Shown: one piece after another, positions 15,458 to 23,346 of the stretch
Layout: each line of letters opens with the position of its first letter
Position numbering within the stretch: position 1 is the stretch's first letter
NCBI GenBank assembly: GCA_026388735.1
Contig: JAPLJG010000030.1
Location: forward strand, 62,264-95,592
Source of the DNA: Deltaproteobacteria bacterium
GTDB lineage: Bacteria > Desulfobacterota > Desulfobulbia > Desulfobulbales > Desulfurivibrionaceae
Direction of reading: 5' to 3'
DNA length: 33,329 bases
Notes under the pieces: model-generated
What the model saw: only the letters and a program-made list of their open reading frames with translations
The model's database searches: none
What the model was told of the DNA's origin: nothing
Position numbers and translations under genes: made by a program

Positions 15458-15853
15458 TTAACGCTTGGAGAACTGGAACCTTGCCCGGGCGCCCTTCTGA
15501 CCATATTTTTTCCGTTCTTTCACGCGCTGATCACGGGTCAGAAAACCCGCTTTCTTCAAGGCGCCGCGATGCTCGGGGTCAACAACCAGCAGTGCCCGGG
15601 AAATCCCGTGCCGCAAGGCCTCGGTCTGGGCAATCTTGCCGCCGCCGGTCAAGGTGGCGAGGATGTCAAACTTTGCCGCAGTGTCGGTCAAGGCCAAAGG
15701 CTTTGAAATCTTCTGCAGGTAGTCAAAGCCGCCGCCGAAATAATCCGGCACGCTCATCTTGTTGACCTGGATGTTGCCGGAACCCGGCCTCAACCACACC
15801 CTGGCAATAGCGGTCTTTCTTTTTCCGGTCGCGTAAAAACTATTGTCTGCCAT
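15458..15853 (-). CDS. rpsI: 30S ribosomal protein S9
   Basis: The 131-residue S9 has the typical N-terminal [16 protein letters not shown] and GSGNIQVN, the central [21 protein letters not shown], and the C-terminal tail [17 protein letters not shown]. This tail ends in the universally conserved SKR that reaches the ribosomal P site. ATG 15853 has GGAG seven bases upstream; a TTG two codons earlier is less likely. It forms the standard rplM-rpsI operon with L13 92 bases upstream. Confidence 0.98.
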   Translation of the reverse strand: MADNSFYATGKRKTAIARVWLRPGSGNIQVNKMSVPDYFGGGFDYLQKISKPLALTDTAAKFDILATLTGGGKIAQTEALRHGISRALLVVDPEHRGALKKAGFLTRDQRVKERKKYGQKGARARFQFSKR

Positions 15854-15945
15854 GTTCAAGCTCCATTATCCTGTTTTAAAAGGGCAGGATTTTATACCCA
15901 GAGGGCATAAGTTTCGTTTAAGCAGGCAAGCTGCTCAACTCAGCT

Positions 15946-16374
15946 TTATAATTCCAGAGACACAGGCTGCTGGGCGCTATGGGGATGTTCCGTTCCAGCA
16001 TATACCTTTAATTTCTTCAACTGATGGCGCCCCAGGGTGTTTTTGGGCAACATGCCGCGAACAGCCTTACGCAACAGCTCTTCCGGCTTTTGCTCCAGAA
16101 GCACCTTGGCAGTCTTTTCCTTCAAACCGCCCATAAAACCGGAGTGATGACGATACATCTTGTCATCCCATTTCTTGCCGGTCAGACGAACCTTTTCCGC
16201 ATTGATCACAATGACAAAATCACCGACATCAAGAAAGGTGCAGTAATTGGCCTTGTGCTTGCCGCGCAAACGCGTGGCAATCTCGGAAGCTAAACGGCCA
16301 AGCACCTTATCTTGAGCATCAACGATCAACCACTTGCGCTCAATATCTTTGACCGGGGTCAAATATGTCTTCAT
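15946..16374 (-). CDS. rplM: 50S ribosomal protein L13
   Basis: The 142-residue L13 begins [20 protein letters not shown] and contains [18 protein letters not shown] and the signature [15 protein letters not shown]. The C-terminal [19 protein letters not shown] and EHPHSAQQP are also typical. L13 is an early-assembling 23S rRNA-binding protein. The ribosome site is GAGGG. The gene has its own promoter (16395-16423) preceded by a hairpin and an upstream tRNA-Gly on the same strand. Confidence 0.98.
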   Translation of the reverse strand: MKTYLTPVKDIERKWLIVDAQDKVLGRLASEIATRLRGKHKANYCTFLDVGDFVIVINAEKVRLTGKKWDDKMYRHHSGFMGGLKEKTAKVLLEQKPEELLRKAVRGMLPKNTLGRHQLKKLKVYAGTEHPHSAQQPVSLEL

Positions 16375-16394
16375 TTCAAATCCCTCGCAAAACT

Positions 16395-16423
16395 CTATTA
16401 AAGAATAGGTCTATATAAGTCAA
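16395..16423 (-). promoter_or_regulatory. Sigma-70-type promoter of rplM-rpsI
   Basis: On the - strand TTGACT (16418-16423) and TAATAG (16395-16400) are separated by 17 nt. They sit just upstream of rplM, and the spacing and position suit a ribosomal-protein promoter. Confidence 0.55.
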
Positions 16424-16427
16424 AATG

Positions 16428-16459
16428 GCCCGTTCTGCCATAAAAAAATGCAGACGGGC
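16428..16459 (-). terminator. Hairpin between tRNA-Gly and rplM (terminator or leader structure)
   Basis: GCCCG (16428-16432) and TCTGC (16434-16438) pair with GCAGA (16450-16454) and CGGGC (16455-16459): ten pairs, one bulged base and an A/T-rich 11-nt loop. On the - strand a short ATTTTG tract follows. It may end the tRNA-Gly transcript, or act as an rplM leader structure if transcription reads through. The weak T tract leaves this open. Confidence 0.45.
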
Positions 16460-16508
16460 TGTCGATCAATGCAACTAGGCTCACAGACTCAAGCTGCGAG
16501 CAAAATTA

Positions 16509-16583
<75 letters not shown>

Positions 16584-16611
16584 TCATTTTCAGTATGTGA
16601 AAAACGCCAGA

Positions 16612-16640
16612 TGTATAACAATGCGGGAAAGGGTTGTCAA
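16612..16640 (-). promoter_or_regulatory. Near-consensus sigma-70 promoter of tRNA-Gly
   Basis: On the - strand TTGACA (16635-16640) and TATACA (16612-16617) are separated by exactly 17 nt. The predicted start is about 20 bases before the tRNA 5' end. Confidence 0.85.
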
Positions 16641-16760
16641 CAGAAAACCGGGAGGCCCGTAATATTTTTGTCTCTCGGACCGCCGTGCTCCCTTAGCGAC
16701 AAAACGATCTATAATATTTTGTTATTACAATCTTTTCTCTGGAAGATACGGGGATTCCTA

Positions 16761-16790
16761 TTGCCTGAAGCCGCTACATTTTGGTATAAA
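16761..16790 (+). promoter_or_regulatory. Possible promoter of hisB operon
   Basis: TTGCCT (16761-16766) and TATAAA (16785-16790) are separated by 18 nt. TG two bases before the -10 gives an extended -10. It lies about 90 bases before hisB. A TATAAT at 16710-16715 lacks a good -35. Confidence 0.35.
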
Positions 16791-16878
16791 CAATCATCCT
16801 TGTTTTTTCTCCACTATGTATTCATTACCGATAATACTGGCGTATGCGCAAGCAGCCGGACAATTGCAGGAGCAGCCC

Positions 16879-17478
16879 ATGGCAGCACAGAAAGCCCGCC
16901 AAAACGAAGTGAAACGCAAGACCAAGGAAACCGATATCGCCCTCTCGTTTGCCCTTGACGGTACAGGCCAAGCCCAGTGCGCCACGGGTGTGCCTTTCAT
17001 GGATCACATGCTCACCCTCTTTGCCGTGCATGGCTTTTTTGATCTTACCGTCCGCGCCTCCGGAGACACGGAGGTTGACGCACACCACACGGTTGAGGAT
17101 CTTGGCATCTGCTTGGGCCAGGCCCTGAAAAAATCCTTGGGGGATTTTGGCGGCATCAGGCGTTACGGTTTCAGCGCGCTCCCCATGGATGAGGCCCTGG
17201 TCCGGGTGACTCTGGATTGCTCCAACAGACCGTACCTCCATTATGGCGTTCCCTTTCTTGAGCAAAAGGTAGGCGACTTCGACACCCAGCTGGCCAAGGA
17301 GTTTCTCCGCGCTTTCACCCTGCACGGCGGCCTGACCCTGCATGTGGAAATGGCCCACGGCGAGAACACCCATCATATTCTCGAAGCAATCTTCAAGGCT
17401 CTGGGCCGCGCCCTTGACGAGGCAACCACCATTAATCCTCACGCCCAAGGCCCAGTCTCCTCCAAAGGCTCTTTATAA
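16879..17478 (+). CDS. hisB: Imidazoleglycerol-phosphate dehydratase
   Basis: The 199-residue enzyme performs the sixth step of histidine biosynthesis (imidazole glycerol phosphate to imidazole acetol phosphate) using a di-Mn site. Histidine motifs are intact: GVPFMDHMLTLFAVHG, DAHHTVEDLGICLGQAL and HGENTHHILEAIFKALGRAL. ATG 16879 is used because AGGAG lies six bases upstream; an earlier in-frame ATG (16816) would add 21 residues lacking homology. It is the monofunctional form without a phosphatase domain. No other his genes are nearby in this window; the next gene, a lipoprotein, follows after 23 bases. Confidence 0.96.
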   Translation: MAAQKARQNEVKRKTKETDIALSFALDGTGQAQCATGVPFMDHMLTLFAVHGFFDLTVRASGDTEVDAHHTVEDLGICLGQALKKSLGDFGGIRRYGFSALPMDEALVRVTLDCSNRPYLHYGVPFLEQKVGDFDTQLAKEFLRAFTLHGGLTLHVEMAHGENTHHILEAIFKALGRALDEATTINPHAQGPVSSKGSL

Positions 17479-17501
17479 CTTCTCACACTGGAGAAACCAT
17501 C

Positions 17502-18137
17502 GTGACACTCTGCAAACCGTATACCGTTTTCCTCACAAGCCTGACCATGCTCGCCCTGCTCGCCGGCTGTGCGCGCACAACCGCCCAGGTTCAACCCGAA
17601 GACTTGCTCACGATCAAAACGATCGTTGTGCTGCCGGTGGAAATCCTCTCGGATGGCCAGAGCGGTCGTCCTGCCAAAGATATGCGACAACTCGAGAAAG
17701 GACAGGTACTCCTTGACACGATGCTGGCAGAATACTTTTCCGACAGAAAAGATATCGCCATCCTCACTCCGGGACAACGCGATGCCCTTGAGAAGGAAAT
17801 GATCCGCTGCCGGACGAGTGCGGTTGTCACCATCTGCCGAACCAAGGTTGCTGACGCGGTCCTCCTCTGCACCCTGCAACGCTTTACCGAGCGGGAAGGC
17901 ACCGAGTATTCCATCGTCAGCCCGGCCTCTGTCGCCTTTGAGTACAAACTCGTCCACGCCGAAACCGGACAGGCGATCTGTTCCGGCACTTTCAGCGAGA
18001 CGCAGCAACCCCTGCTTTCCGACATGTTCCAGTTCTTCAAAAAAGCAAAACGGGGCGTGAAGTGGCTCAGCGCCGAGGAACTTGCCCGCGATGGCTTCCA
18101 GCAAAAGATTGTCGACTGCCCCTATCTGAAAAAATAG
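17502..18137 (+). CDS. Predicted lipoprotein of unknown function
   Basis: The 211-residue protein has an N-terminal lipoprotein signal peptide with lipobox LLAGC (modified Cys23). The mature part has alternating beta/alpha patterns such as IKTIVVLPVEIL, VLLDTMLAEYF and DAVLLCTLQRFTEREG. This resembles small periplasmic lipoproteins of the type with a nucleoside-recognition-like or TolB-N-like fold, but no family is assigned. Three cysteines after the lipid Cys (CRTSAVVTIC; C-terminal DCPYLKK) may form disulfides. GTG 17502 has a GGAG site. It lies between hisB and the ttcA-like gene on the same strand, probably one transcript; a shared function is not evident. Confidence 0.75.
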   Translation: MTLCKPYTVFLTSLTMLALLAGCARTTAQVQPEDLLTIKTIVVLPVEILSDGQSGRPAKDMRQLEKGQVLLDTMLAEYFSDRKDIAILTPGQRDALEKEMIRCRTSAVVTICRTKVADAVLLCTLQRFTEREGTEYSIVSPASVAFEYKLVHAETGQAICSGTFSETQQPLLSDMFQFFKKAKRGVKWLSAEELARDGFQQKIVDCPYLKK

Positions 18138-18145
18138 CCCTACCC

Positions 18146-18901
18146 GTGTGCACCATCCCCAAGCAGATCAATCACCTTGTTGGCCGGGCCATGCATCTCT
18201 ACCAGATGCTGGCCGACGGCGACAGGGTGATGATCGCGGTATCCGGAGGCATCGACAGCCTGGTGCTTGCTTGGCTTTTAAAGGAATGGCTCCGCAAGGC
18301 CCCTATCCGCTATGAGCTGCTGGCGGTGCATCTGGATATGGGATTCGGCGGTGTAGAATACGATCTGGTTCGGGAACAACTCAACCGGATAGACCTGCCC
18401 CTGCTGATGGAGCGGACCGACTTTGGCCACCAGGCGCTCGTCGCTGAAAATGGCAAGAGCGGCTGTTATCACTGCGCCCGCCAGCGGCGCAACCGGCTTT
18501 TCACCCTGGCGAAAGAACACCACTGCAACAAACTCGCCTTCGGCCACCACCAGGAAGACATCATCGAGACATTTTTTCTCAATCTGTTCTATGGCGGCAA
18601 CCTCAGCGCCATGGCGCCGAAGCAGGAGCTATTCGACGGCAAGTTGGCCCTTATCCGCCCCCTGGCCATGGTGGAAAAAAAACGCATCGTCGAGCTGGGC
18701 CACAGCTTGGGCATTACCCCGGTGGCCAATCCCTGCCCTCTTGCTGCCGACTCCCGCAGGGAAAAAATTAGGGCCTGGCTCACTCCTCTGTACGAGGAGG
18801 AACCGGCCCTCAAATCCACCATCTTCGCAAGTCTCGGCAATGTGAGACCCGACTACTTGCTCACACCCCTATCGGCCACAGACTCCACCACCAGCCGATA
18901 A
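18146..18901 (+). CDS. TtcA-like PP-loop tRNA thiolation enzyme
   Basis: The 251-residue protein has the PP-loop ATP-pyrophosphatase motif SGGIDS (residues 33-38). GCYHCARQRRNRLFTLA holds the paired cysteines CxxC seen in TtcA, and ANPCPLAADSRREKI provides a third cysteine. In E. coli TtcA three such cysteines bind the Fe-S cluster needed to make 2-thiocytidine at tRNA position 32. AFGHHQEDIIETFFLNLFYGG is also characteristic of the family. It is shorter than E. coli TtcA (about 310 residues) at both ends. GTG 18146 is the first start after the lipoprotein stop; ATG 18191 is an alternative. TtcA itself or a paralogous thiolase cannot be separated by eye. Confidence 0.8.
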   Translation: MCTIPKQINHLVGRAMHLYQMLADGDRVMIAVSGGIDSLVLAWLLKEWLRKAPIRYELLAVHLDMGFGGVEYDLVREQLNRIDLPLLMERTDFGHQALVAENGKSGCYHCARQRRNRLFTLAKEHHCNKLAFGHHQEDIIETFFLNLFYGGNLSAMAPKQELFDGKLALIRPLAMVEKKRIVELGHSLGITPVANPCPLAADSRREKIRAWLTPLYEEEPALKSTIFASLGNVRPDYLLTPLSATDSTTSR

Positions 18902-18920
18902 GCCGCAAAATCTCTTTCGC

Positions 18921-19895
18921 CTATCCGTTGAGCAAACGGGCCATGTCCTTGGCAAAGTAGGTGATGATGATATCCGCACCTGCCCGCCGGATGCTGAGCA
19001 GGCTTTCATGCATGACCTTTTCCCCGTCGATCCAGCCATTGGCCGCAGCGGCCTTGATCATGGCATACTCGCCACTCACATGGTAGGCGGCGATGGGCAG
19101 GTCGAACTCGTCCCGCAATCGGCTGATCACGTCCAGATAGGCCATGGCTGGCTTGACCATCAGGATGTCCGCGCCCTCTTCCACATCCAGGGTCGCCTCG
19201 CGCAGAGCCTCGCGGATGTTTGCCGGGTCCATCTGATAGGACTTGCGGTCGCCAGTTTGGGGTGCGCATTCCGCCGCATCCCGGAAAGGCCCGTAAAACG
19301 CGGAGGCGTATTTCACCGCGTAAGACATGATCGGCAGCATATGAAAATTATTCTCGTCTAAAATCCCCCGGATCTCGGCAACCCGGCCATCCATCATGTC
19401 CGAAGGCGCCACCATATCGGCCCCGGCCTGGGCATGGGAAAGCGCGGTTCTGGCAAGCACCTCCAGGGTGGTGTCGTTGTCCACCACATCGTTGATCATG
19501 ATCCCGCAATGGCCGTGGCTGGTGTATTCGCACAGGCAGACATCGGTACAGACCGTGAGTTTCGGGGCCGTGTTCTTCAGCTCCTTGATGGCCCTCTGGA
19601 TGATGCCGTCCTTGGCATGCGCGCCCGAGCCTTTGGAATCCTTTTTGTCCGGCAGGCCGAAAAGGATAACCGAGTTCACCCCAAGCCCCATGCACTCCTT
19701 GGCCTCCTTGGCCAATTGGTCCACGGAGATCCGGAACACCCCGGGCATGGATGACACCTCTTCCTTGATCCCCTTGCCAGGCATGACAAAAAGCGGGTAG
19801 ACAAGATTGGCCGGAGAAATGCTGGTCTCCCGGATAAGCGCCCGAAAGGTTTCGTTCTGTCTGAGCCTGCGGGCCCGGTATTCAGGAAAAATCAT
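18921..19895 (-). CDS. hemB: Delta-aminolevulinic acid dehydratase (porphobilinogen synthase)
   Basis: The 324-residue enzyme condenses two 5-aminolevulinate molecules into porphobilinogen, the first common step to heme, siroheme and cobalamin. The zinc cysteines (Cys120, Cys122, Cys130 in the [12 protein letters not shown] region) mark the zinc-dependent class. The two active-site lysines are Lys195 ([11 protein letters not shown]) and Lys248 ([12 protein letters not shown]). Length and start ([18 protein letters not shown]) are standard. It is the last gene of the long - strand cluster and converges on the ttcA-like gene with a 19-base gap. Confidence 0.97.
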   Translation of the reverse strand: MIFPEYRARRLRQNETFRALIRETSISPANLVYPLFVMPGKGIKEEVSSMPGVFRISVDQLAKEAKECMGLGVNSVILFGLPDKKDSKGSGAHAKDGIIQRAIKELKNTAPKLTVCTDVCLCEYTSHGHCGIMINDVVDNDTTLEVLARTALSHAQAGADMVAPSDMMDGRVAEIRGILDENNFHMLPIMSYAVKYASAFYGPFRDAAECAPQTGDRKSYQMDPANIREALREATLDVEEGADILMVKPAMAYLDVISRLRDEFDLPIAAYHVSGEYAMIKAAAANGWIDGEKVMHESLLSIRRAGADIIITYFAKDMARLLNG

Positions 19896-19942
19896 GATCC
19901 ACTGTCTCCTTTTCTCTGCTGGAGGAGGACTTCCTCCAACTT

Positions 19943-21700
19943 TTATTCCACCTTAAAGGTTTCCCCCACCAGGGTATTGATATACCGCTCCGGCGCATCA
20001 ACCCCCTCCTTGGAAATAACCACCTGCGCAACCCCTTTTTTCTGCCCCATGAGCCGCAGGCCGTACTCCATGGCCTGCAAAATCTGAGCACACGAAGACT
20101 GAATGGTCTCAAGAGTCCGCGGCTCCCGAGTCAAAAGCCGGTCAACCGCCTCTTCGCTGAAGGTGACCATGATCCCGCATTTTTCGCTGATCTCAGCCTC
20201 ACAGGCGTGAATGGTCTGAACCAACAGAATGAAGGTGTCACAGACCTCGCGAGGATCCACGTCCTGGTCCTGACTCTCCTTGGCCATGAGCTGTAGACGC
20301 TTTGGGGTGGTGAGCACCTGGTGATCTTCCAGATAATTGCCCATCCGCTTCAGGATGAAGCCGATCAAGTGCTCGTACTCCGCAGCCTGCAACGCCTCAA
20401 AACGGGCCCGATGCTCCGCCTGCACCTCCGCATCCGCCAATAGCCTTTCAAGTACAATGGCGGACGAGCGCACCATCTCCACATCCACCACAAGATGGCG
20501 GATGCTGGTGGAGGGCAGCTTCTTCTCATAGTGGAGCAAAATCTTTTCCATGACACTAACCAAGCCCCGGGCTCCGGTGCGTTCCAGCTTGGCCAGCTTG
20601 GCGATCTCGCGCAGCGCCACGTCTTCAAACTGAAGACTAACACCATACACCCGGAAATCCTGTTTCTTGGCAACCACTATGGAGCTATTGGGATTGGCCA
20701 GGATCTCGTAAAAATCATCTTCGCTCAGTTCATCAAGCACGGCGATAACCGGCAGCCGTCCGACGAACTCACTTTCAAAGCCAAACTCGACCAGATCCTC
20801 CGCCTTAACCTGCTTGAGAAAACGCCCGGTGGTTTTCACCGAGGTCACCGAGCTTTCAAAACCCATGGATTGCTGCTGCACCCGCTTCTTGATGATATCC
20901 TCAAGCCCGGCAAAAGCGCCGCTCATGATAAAAAGGATATTTTTGGTATTGACCAGGCGCCGTTCTCGCTTGCCCGTAGCCCGGTACTGTTCGATGGCCT
21001 CGATCTGCGAGACCGGATCGTGGGCAACCTTGAGTTCGACCTCGGTCTCCTCCATGGGCTTGAGCAGGGCGCGCTGCACCCCGGTGCGGGAGACATCGGC
21101 CCCGATCCGGAACGGACTGGCGGCTATCTTGTCAGTCTCATCCAGGTAGATGATGCCGTACTGGGCCCGCTCAATATCCCCGTCCGCCTCCCGGACCAGA
21201 TCCCGGACCAAATCCTCCACATCCCCGCCCACATAGCCTGTTTCACTGAACTTGGTGGCGTCGCCTTTGATGAAGGGCACCCCGAGATGACGGGCAATAA
21301 GCTTGATAAGGAAGGTCTTGCCCACGCCAGTGGGGCCCATCAACAGGACATTGCTCTTGATCTGCCCCATATTACGCCTTGCCTTACGGGGCCTGGCCAG
21401 GGCGTAGCTGATCCGGTTGAAATGGGTGCAGATCTTGGTGGAGAGAATGGCCTTGGCCTCATCCTGCCTCACCACATACTCGTCGAGATAGGCAATGAGC
21501 TCTTCCGGGTTGGTGTCGAAATGAAAATCCGCCGCACCGCCTGCGGACGGCTGCCCCGCCTCGCTTTCCTCGCCCTGGGCCATGGGCAGCAAGCCGCTGG
21601 AGATGATCTTCACCTTCTGCCCGTACTTTTTCGTGAGATACTCACCGATCTCCTTTTCCAGCGCCTTCTGGTCGGGGAGATTGGTCTCGTGTTCGCTCAT
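19943..21700 (-). CDS. Divergent ClpX-like AAA+ ATPase lacking the zinc domain
   Basis: The 585-residue AAA+ unfoldase core resembles ClpX. Walker A is GPTGVGKT (122-129), the pore loop GYVG (155-158) and Walker [10 protein letters not shown] (183-191). The arginine-finger region is EFVGRLPV (311-318) and sensor 2 GARG (376-379). The N-terminal C4 zinc-binding domain of true ClpX is absent and replaced by a short, variable segment. The ClpP-docking tripeptide position reads MGF (279-281) instead of IGF, so ClpP binding is possible. About 165 extra C-terminal residues (420-585), mostly helical, have no counterpart in ClpX (about 420 residues). There is no clpP next to it; neighbours are ntrX and hemB. 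The role and substrates are unknown. Confidence 0.85.
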   Translation of the reverse strand: MSEHETNLPDQKALEKEIGEYLTKKYGQKVKIISSGLLPMAQGEESEAGQPSAGGAADFHFDTNPEELIAYLDEYVVRQDEAKAILSTKICTHFNRISYALARPRKARRNMGQIKSNVLLMGPTGVGKTFLIKLIARHLGVPFIKGDATKFSETGYVGGDVEDLVRDLVREADGDIERAQYGIIYLDETDKIAASPFRIGADVSRTGVQRALLKPMEETEVELKVAHDPVSQIEAIEQYRATGKRERRLVNTKNILFIMSGAFAGLEDIIKKRVQQQSMGFESSVTSVKTTGRFLKQVKAEDLVEFGFESEFVGRLPVIAVLDELSEDDFYEILANPNSSIVVAKKQDFRVYGVSLQFEDVALREIAKLAKLERTGARGLVSVMEKILLHYEKKLPSTSIRHLVVDVEMVRSSAIVLERLLADAEVQAEHRARFEALQAAEYEHLIGFILKRMGNYLEDHQVLTTPKRLQLMAKESQDQDVDPREVCDTFILLVQTIHACEAEISEKCGIMVTFSEEAVDRLLTREPRTLETIQSSCAQILQAMEYGLRLMGQKKGVAQVVISKEGVDAPERYINTLVGETFKVE

Positions 21701-21732
21701 GGCATCCTCTCGGGTCTCGGAAAAATCAACGG

Positions 21733-23103
21733 TTACTCTTCGTCCAGGGACAGGGACTTCATCTTTCTATGCAGATGACTGCGCTCCAGGCCTATTTGTT
21801 CCGCAGTCTGGGAAATATTCCCGTCATTGCCGGCAAGCCGGGCCTTGAGAAAATCCCGTTCAAAAATCTTCTTGGCCTCCTTATAGTTCAAGGAGTGGTA
21901 CAACGCCTCCAAACCGACAGCCGATGATGATGCATTTGCCGGCGCAATGCCGAGCAACTGCCCGACCATGGTTTCGTCAACCGTTTCCGCCGGGCACATG
22001 ATCATGACCCGCTCGACAAAATTGCGCAGCTCCCGGACATTGCCCGGCCAGCCGTGCTGCATCATGGCCTGCAGAGCCCCAGGGCTGAATCCCTTTTCCC
22101 CCAGCCCCTTCTTCGCGTTGTCCGCCACGAAATCAGCGACCAGCAGCGGAATATCCTCCCGCCGTTCCCGCAGCGGCGGCACCTGAATCGGCACCACGTT
22201 GAGCCGGTAATAGAGATCCGCCCGGAAGGTGCCGTTTTCGAGCTCCTGCTCAAGATCTTTATTGGTGGCGGCCAGGACCCGGACCTCGACCTGGATGGTT
22301 TTTGAACCGCCCACCCGCTCAAATTTTTGCTCCTGAAGAATACGCAGCACCTTGGCCTGGGTCTTGAGACTCATGTCGCCGATCTCGTCCAGAAAGAGCG
22401 TACCGCCGTCGGCCAGGTCGAACTTGCCCCGGCGGCTGGCCGTGGCGCCGGTGAACGCGCCTTTCTCATGGCCAAACAACTCGGACTCGATCAGCTCTTC
22501 CGGGATGGCGGCACAGTTCAGCTCGATCATCGGCTTGACCGCATTTTTCGACAGCCGATGGATACTCTGCGCCACCAGCTCCTTACCGGTGCCATGCTCG
22601 CCCCGGATCAAGACCCAGGCCTCGGTGGGCGCCACCCGCTCCACCAGCTGCCTGAGTTCCACCATGGCTGGGGCGGCGCCGGTGAGTTGACTGGCGCGCT
22701 GGGTCTGCTGGCGCAGAATCAGATTCTCTTTTTTGAGCCGGGCCAAATCCAAAGCGTTATTGATGGAAAGAATGATTTTATCGTAGGAGGGCGGCTTTTC
22801 AATAAAATCGTAGGCCCCCATCTTGGTGGCCTGCACCGCAGTTTCAATGGTACCGTGCCCGGAAATCATGATCACCGGCAAGTCGGCTTGGGATTCCTTG
22901 ATTCTTTTCAGCACCTCCAGGCCGTCCAGCCCCGGCATCCAGATATCGAGCAGAACCAAGTCAACCGGCTCCTCCTCCAACAGGGCAAGCCCCTGCTGTC
23001 CATCCTCGGCAGAAAGCGTCTGAAACCCTTCATCCGACAAAATGCCGGACAGGGACTCACGAATACTCGCTTCATCGTCAATTATCAGGATTGTTTTTGC
23101 CAT
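21733..23103 (-). CDS. ntrX: NtrX-like sigma-54-dependent response regulator
   Basis: The 456-residue regulator has a receiver domain (1-120) with the acidic pocket Asp9/Asp10 and phosphoacceptor Asp53 ([10 protein letters not shown]). A sigma-54 activator AAA+ domain (about 140-370) follows with Walker A GEHGTGKE and the sigma-54-contact loop GAFTGA in [12 protein letters not shown]. The C-terminal Fis-type helix-turn-helix (about 415-450) includes [20 protein letters not shown]. The usual Ser in Walker A (GESGTGKE) is His here. It is partnered with the NtrY-like kinase upstream. It probably activates sigma-54 promoters; the regulon is unknown. Confidence 0.9.
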   Translation of the reverse strand: MAKTILIIDDEASIRESLSGILSDEGFQTLSAEDGQQGLALLEEEPVDLVLLDIWMPGLDGLEVLKRIKESQADLPVIMISGHGTIETAVQATKMGAYDFIEKPPSYDKIILSINNALDLARLKKENLILRQQTQRASQLTGAAPAMVELRQLVERVAPTEAWVLIRGEHGTGKELVAQSIHRLSKNAVKPMIELNCAAIPEELIESELFGHEKGAFTGATASRRGKFDLADGGTLFLDEIGDMSLKTQAKVLRILQEQKFERVGGSKTIQVEVRVLAATNKDLEQELENGTFRADLYYRLNVVPIQVPPLRERREDIPLLVADFVADNAKKGLGEKGFSPGALQAMMQHGWPGNVRELRNFVERVMIMCPAETVDETMVGQLLGIAPANASSSAVGLEALYHSLNYKEAKKIFERDFLKARLAGNDGNISQTAEQIGLERSHLHRKMKSLSLDEE

Positions 23104-23346
23104 CGCCGTTTCACAGCCGTCGTTTCACTAATTTTTTCTGTTGTTATTCAATATACCATGCCCTGCCAGGCAGACGACACGGTTTTCTGTAACTACTCAG
23201 CTTGACGCCGGAATCAAGCAAACACCACGGGACGTAACTGTTCCGCAGTGCCGCAAATGATAGGAAGAGGCCTGCGAAGTGTGCTATTGCACATGAGCAG
23301 ACCGATGACAACGCAGATGTGGTGCTGCGGAACAGTTACCGGTTTT
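23104..23346. repeat. ntrY-ntrX intergenic element with 15-bp inverted repeat
   Basis: GTAACTGTTCCGCAG (23234-23248) and its exact reverse complement CTGCGGAACAGTTAC (23325-23339) flank 76 nt. Inside is a hairpin, CTGC-GTGTGC-loop-GCACAT-GCAG (about 23272-23300). No ORF with a ribosome site lies inside. The layout fits a small palindromic repeat element or a structured RNA between the two-component genes. It is absent from other parts of this window. Confidence 0.45.

Noticed and set aside
16710-16715. Perfect TATAAT upstream of hisB
   Set aside because: No acceptable -35 hexamer at 16-18 nt; kept only as a remark under the alternative promoter.
20495-21778. Long + strand open frame of 427 codons
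   Set aside because: It is antisense to the ClpX-like gene, whose frame contains all AAA+ motifs; typical shadow of high-GC coding sequence.
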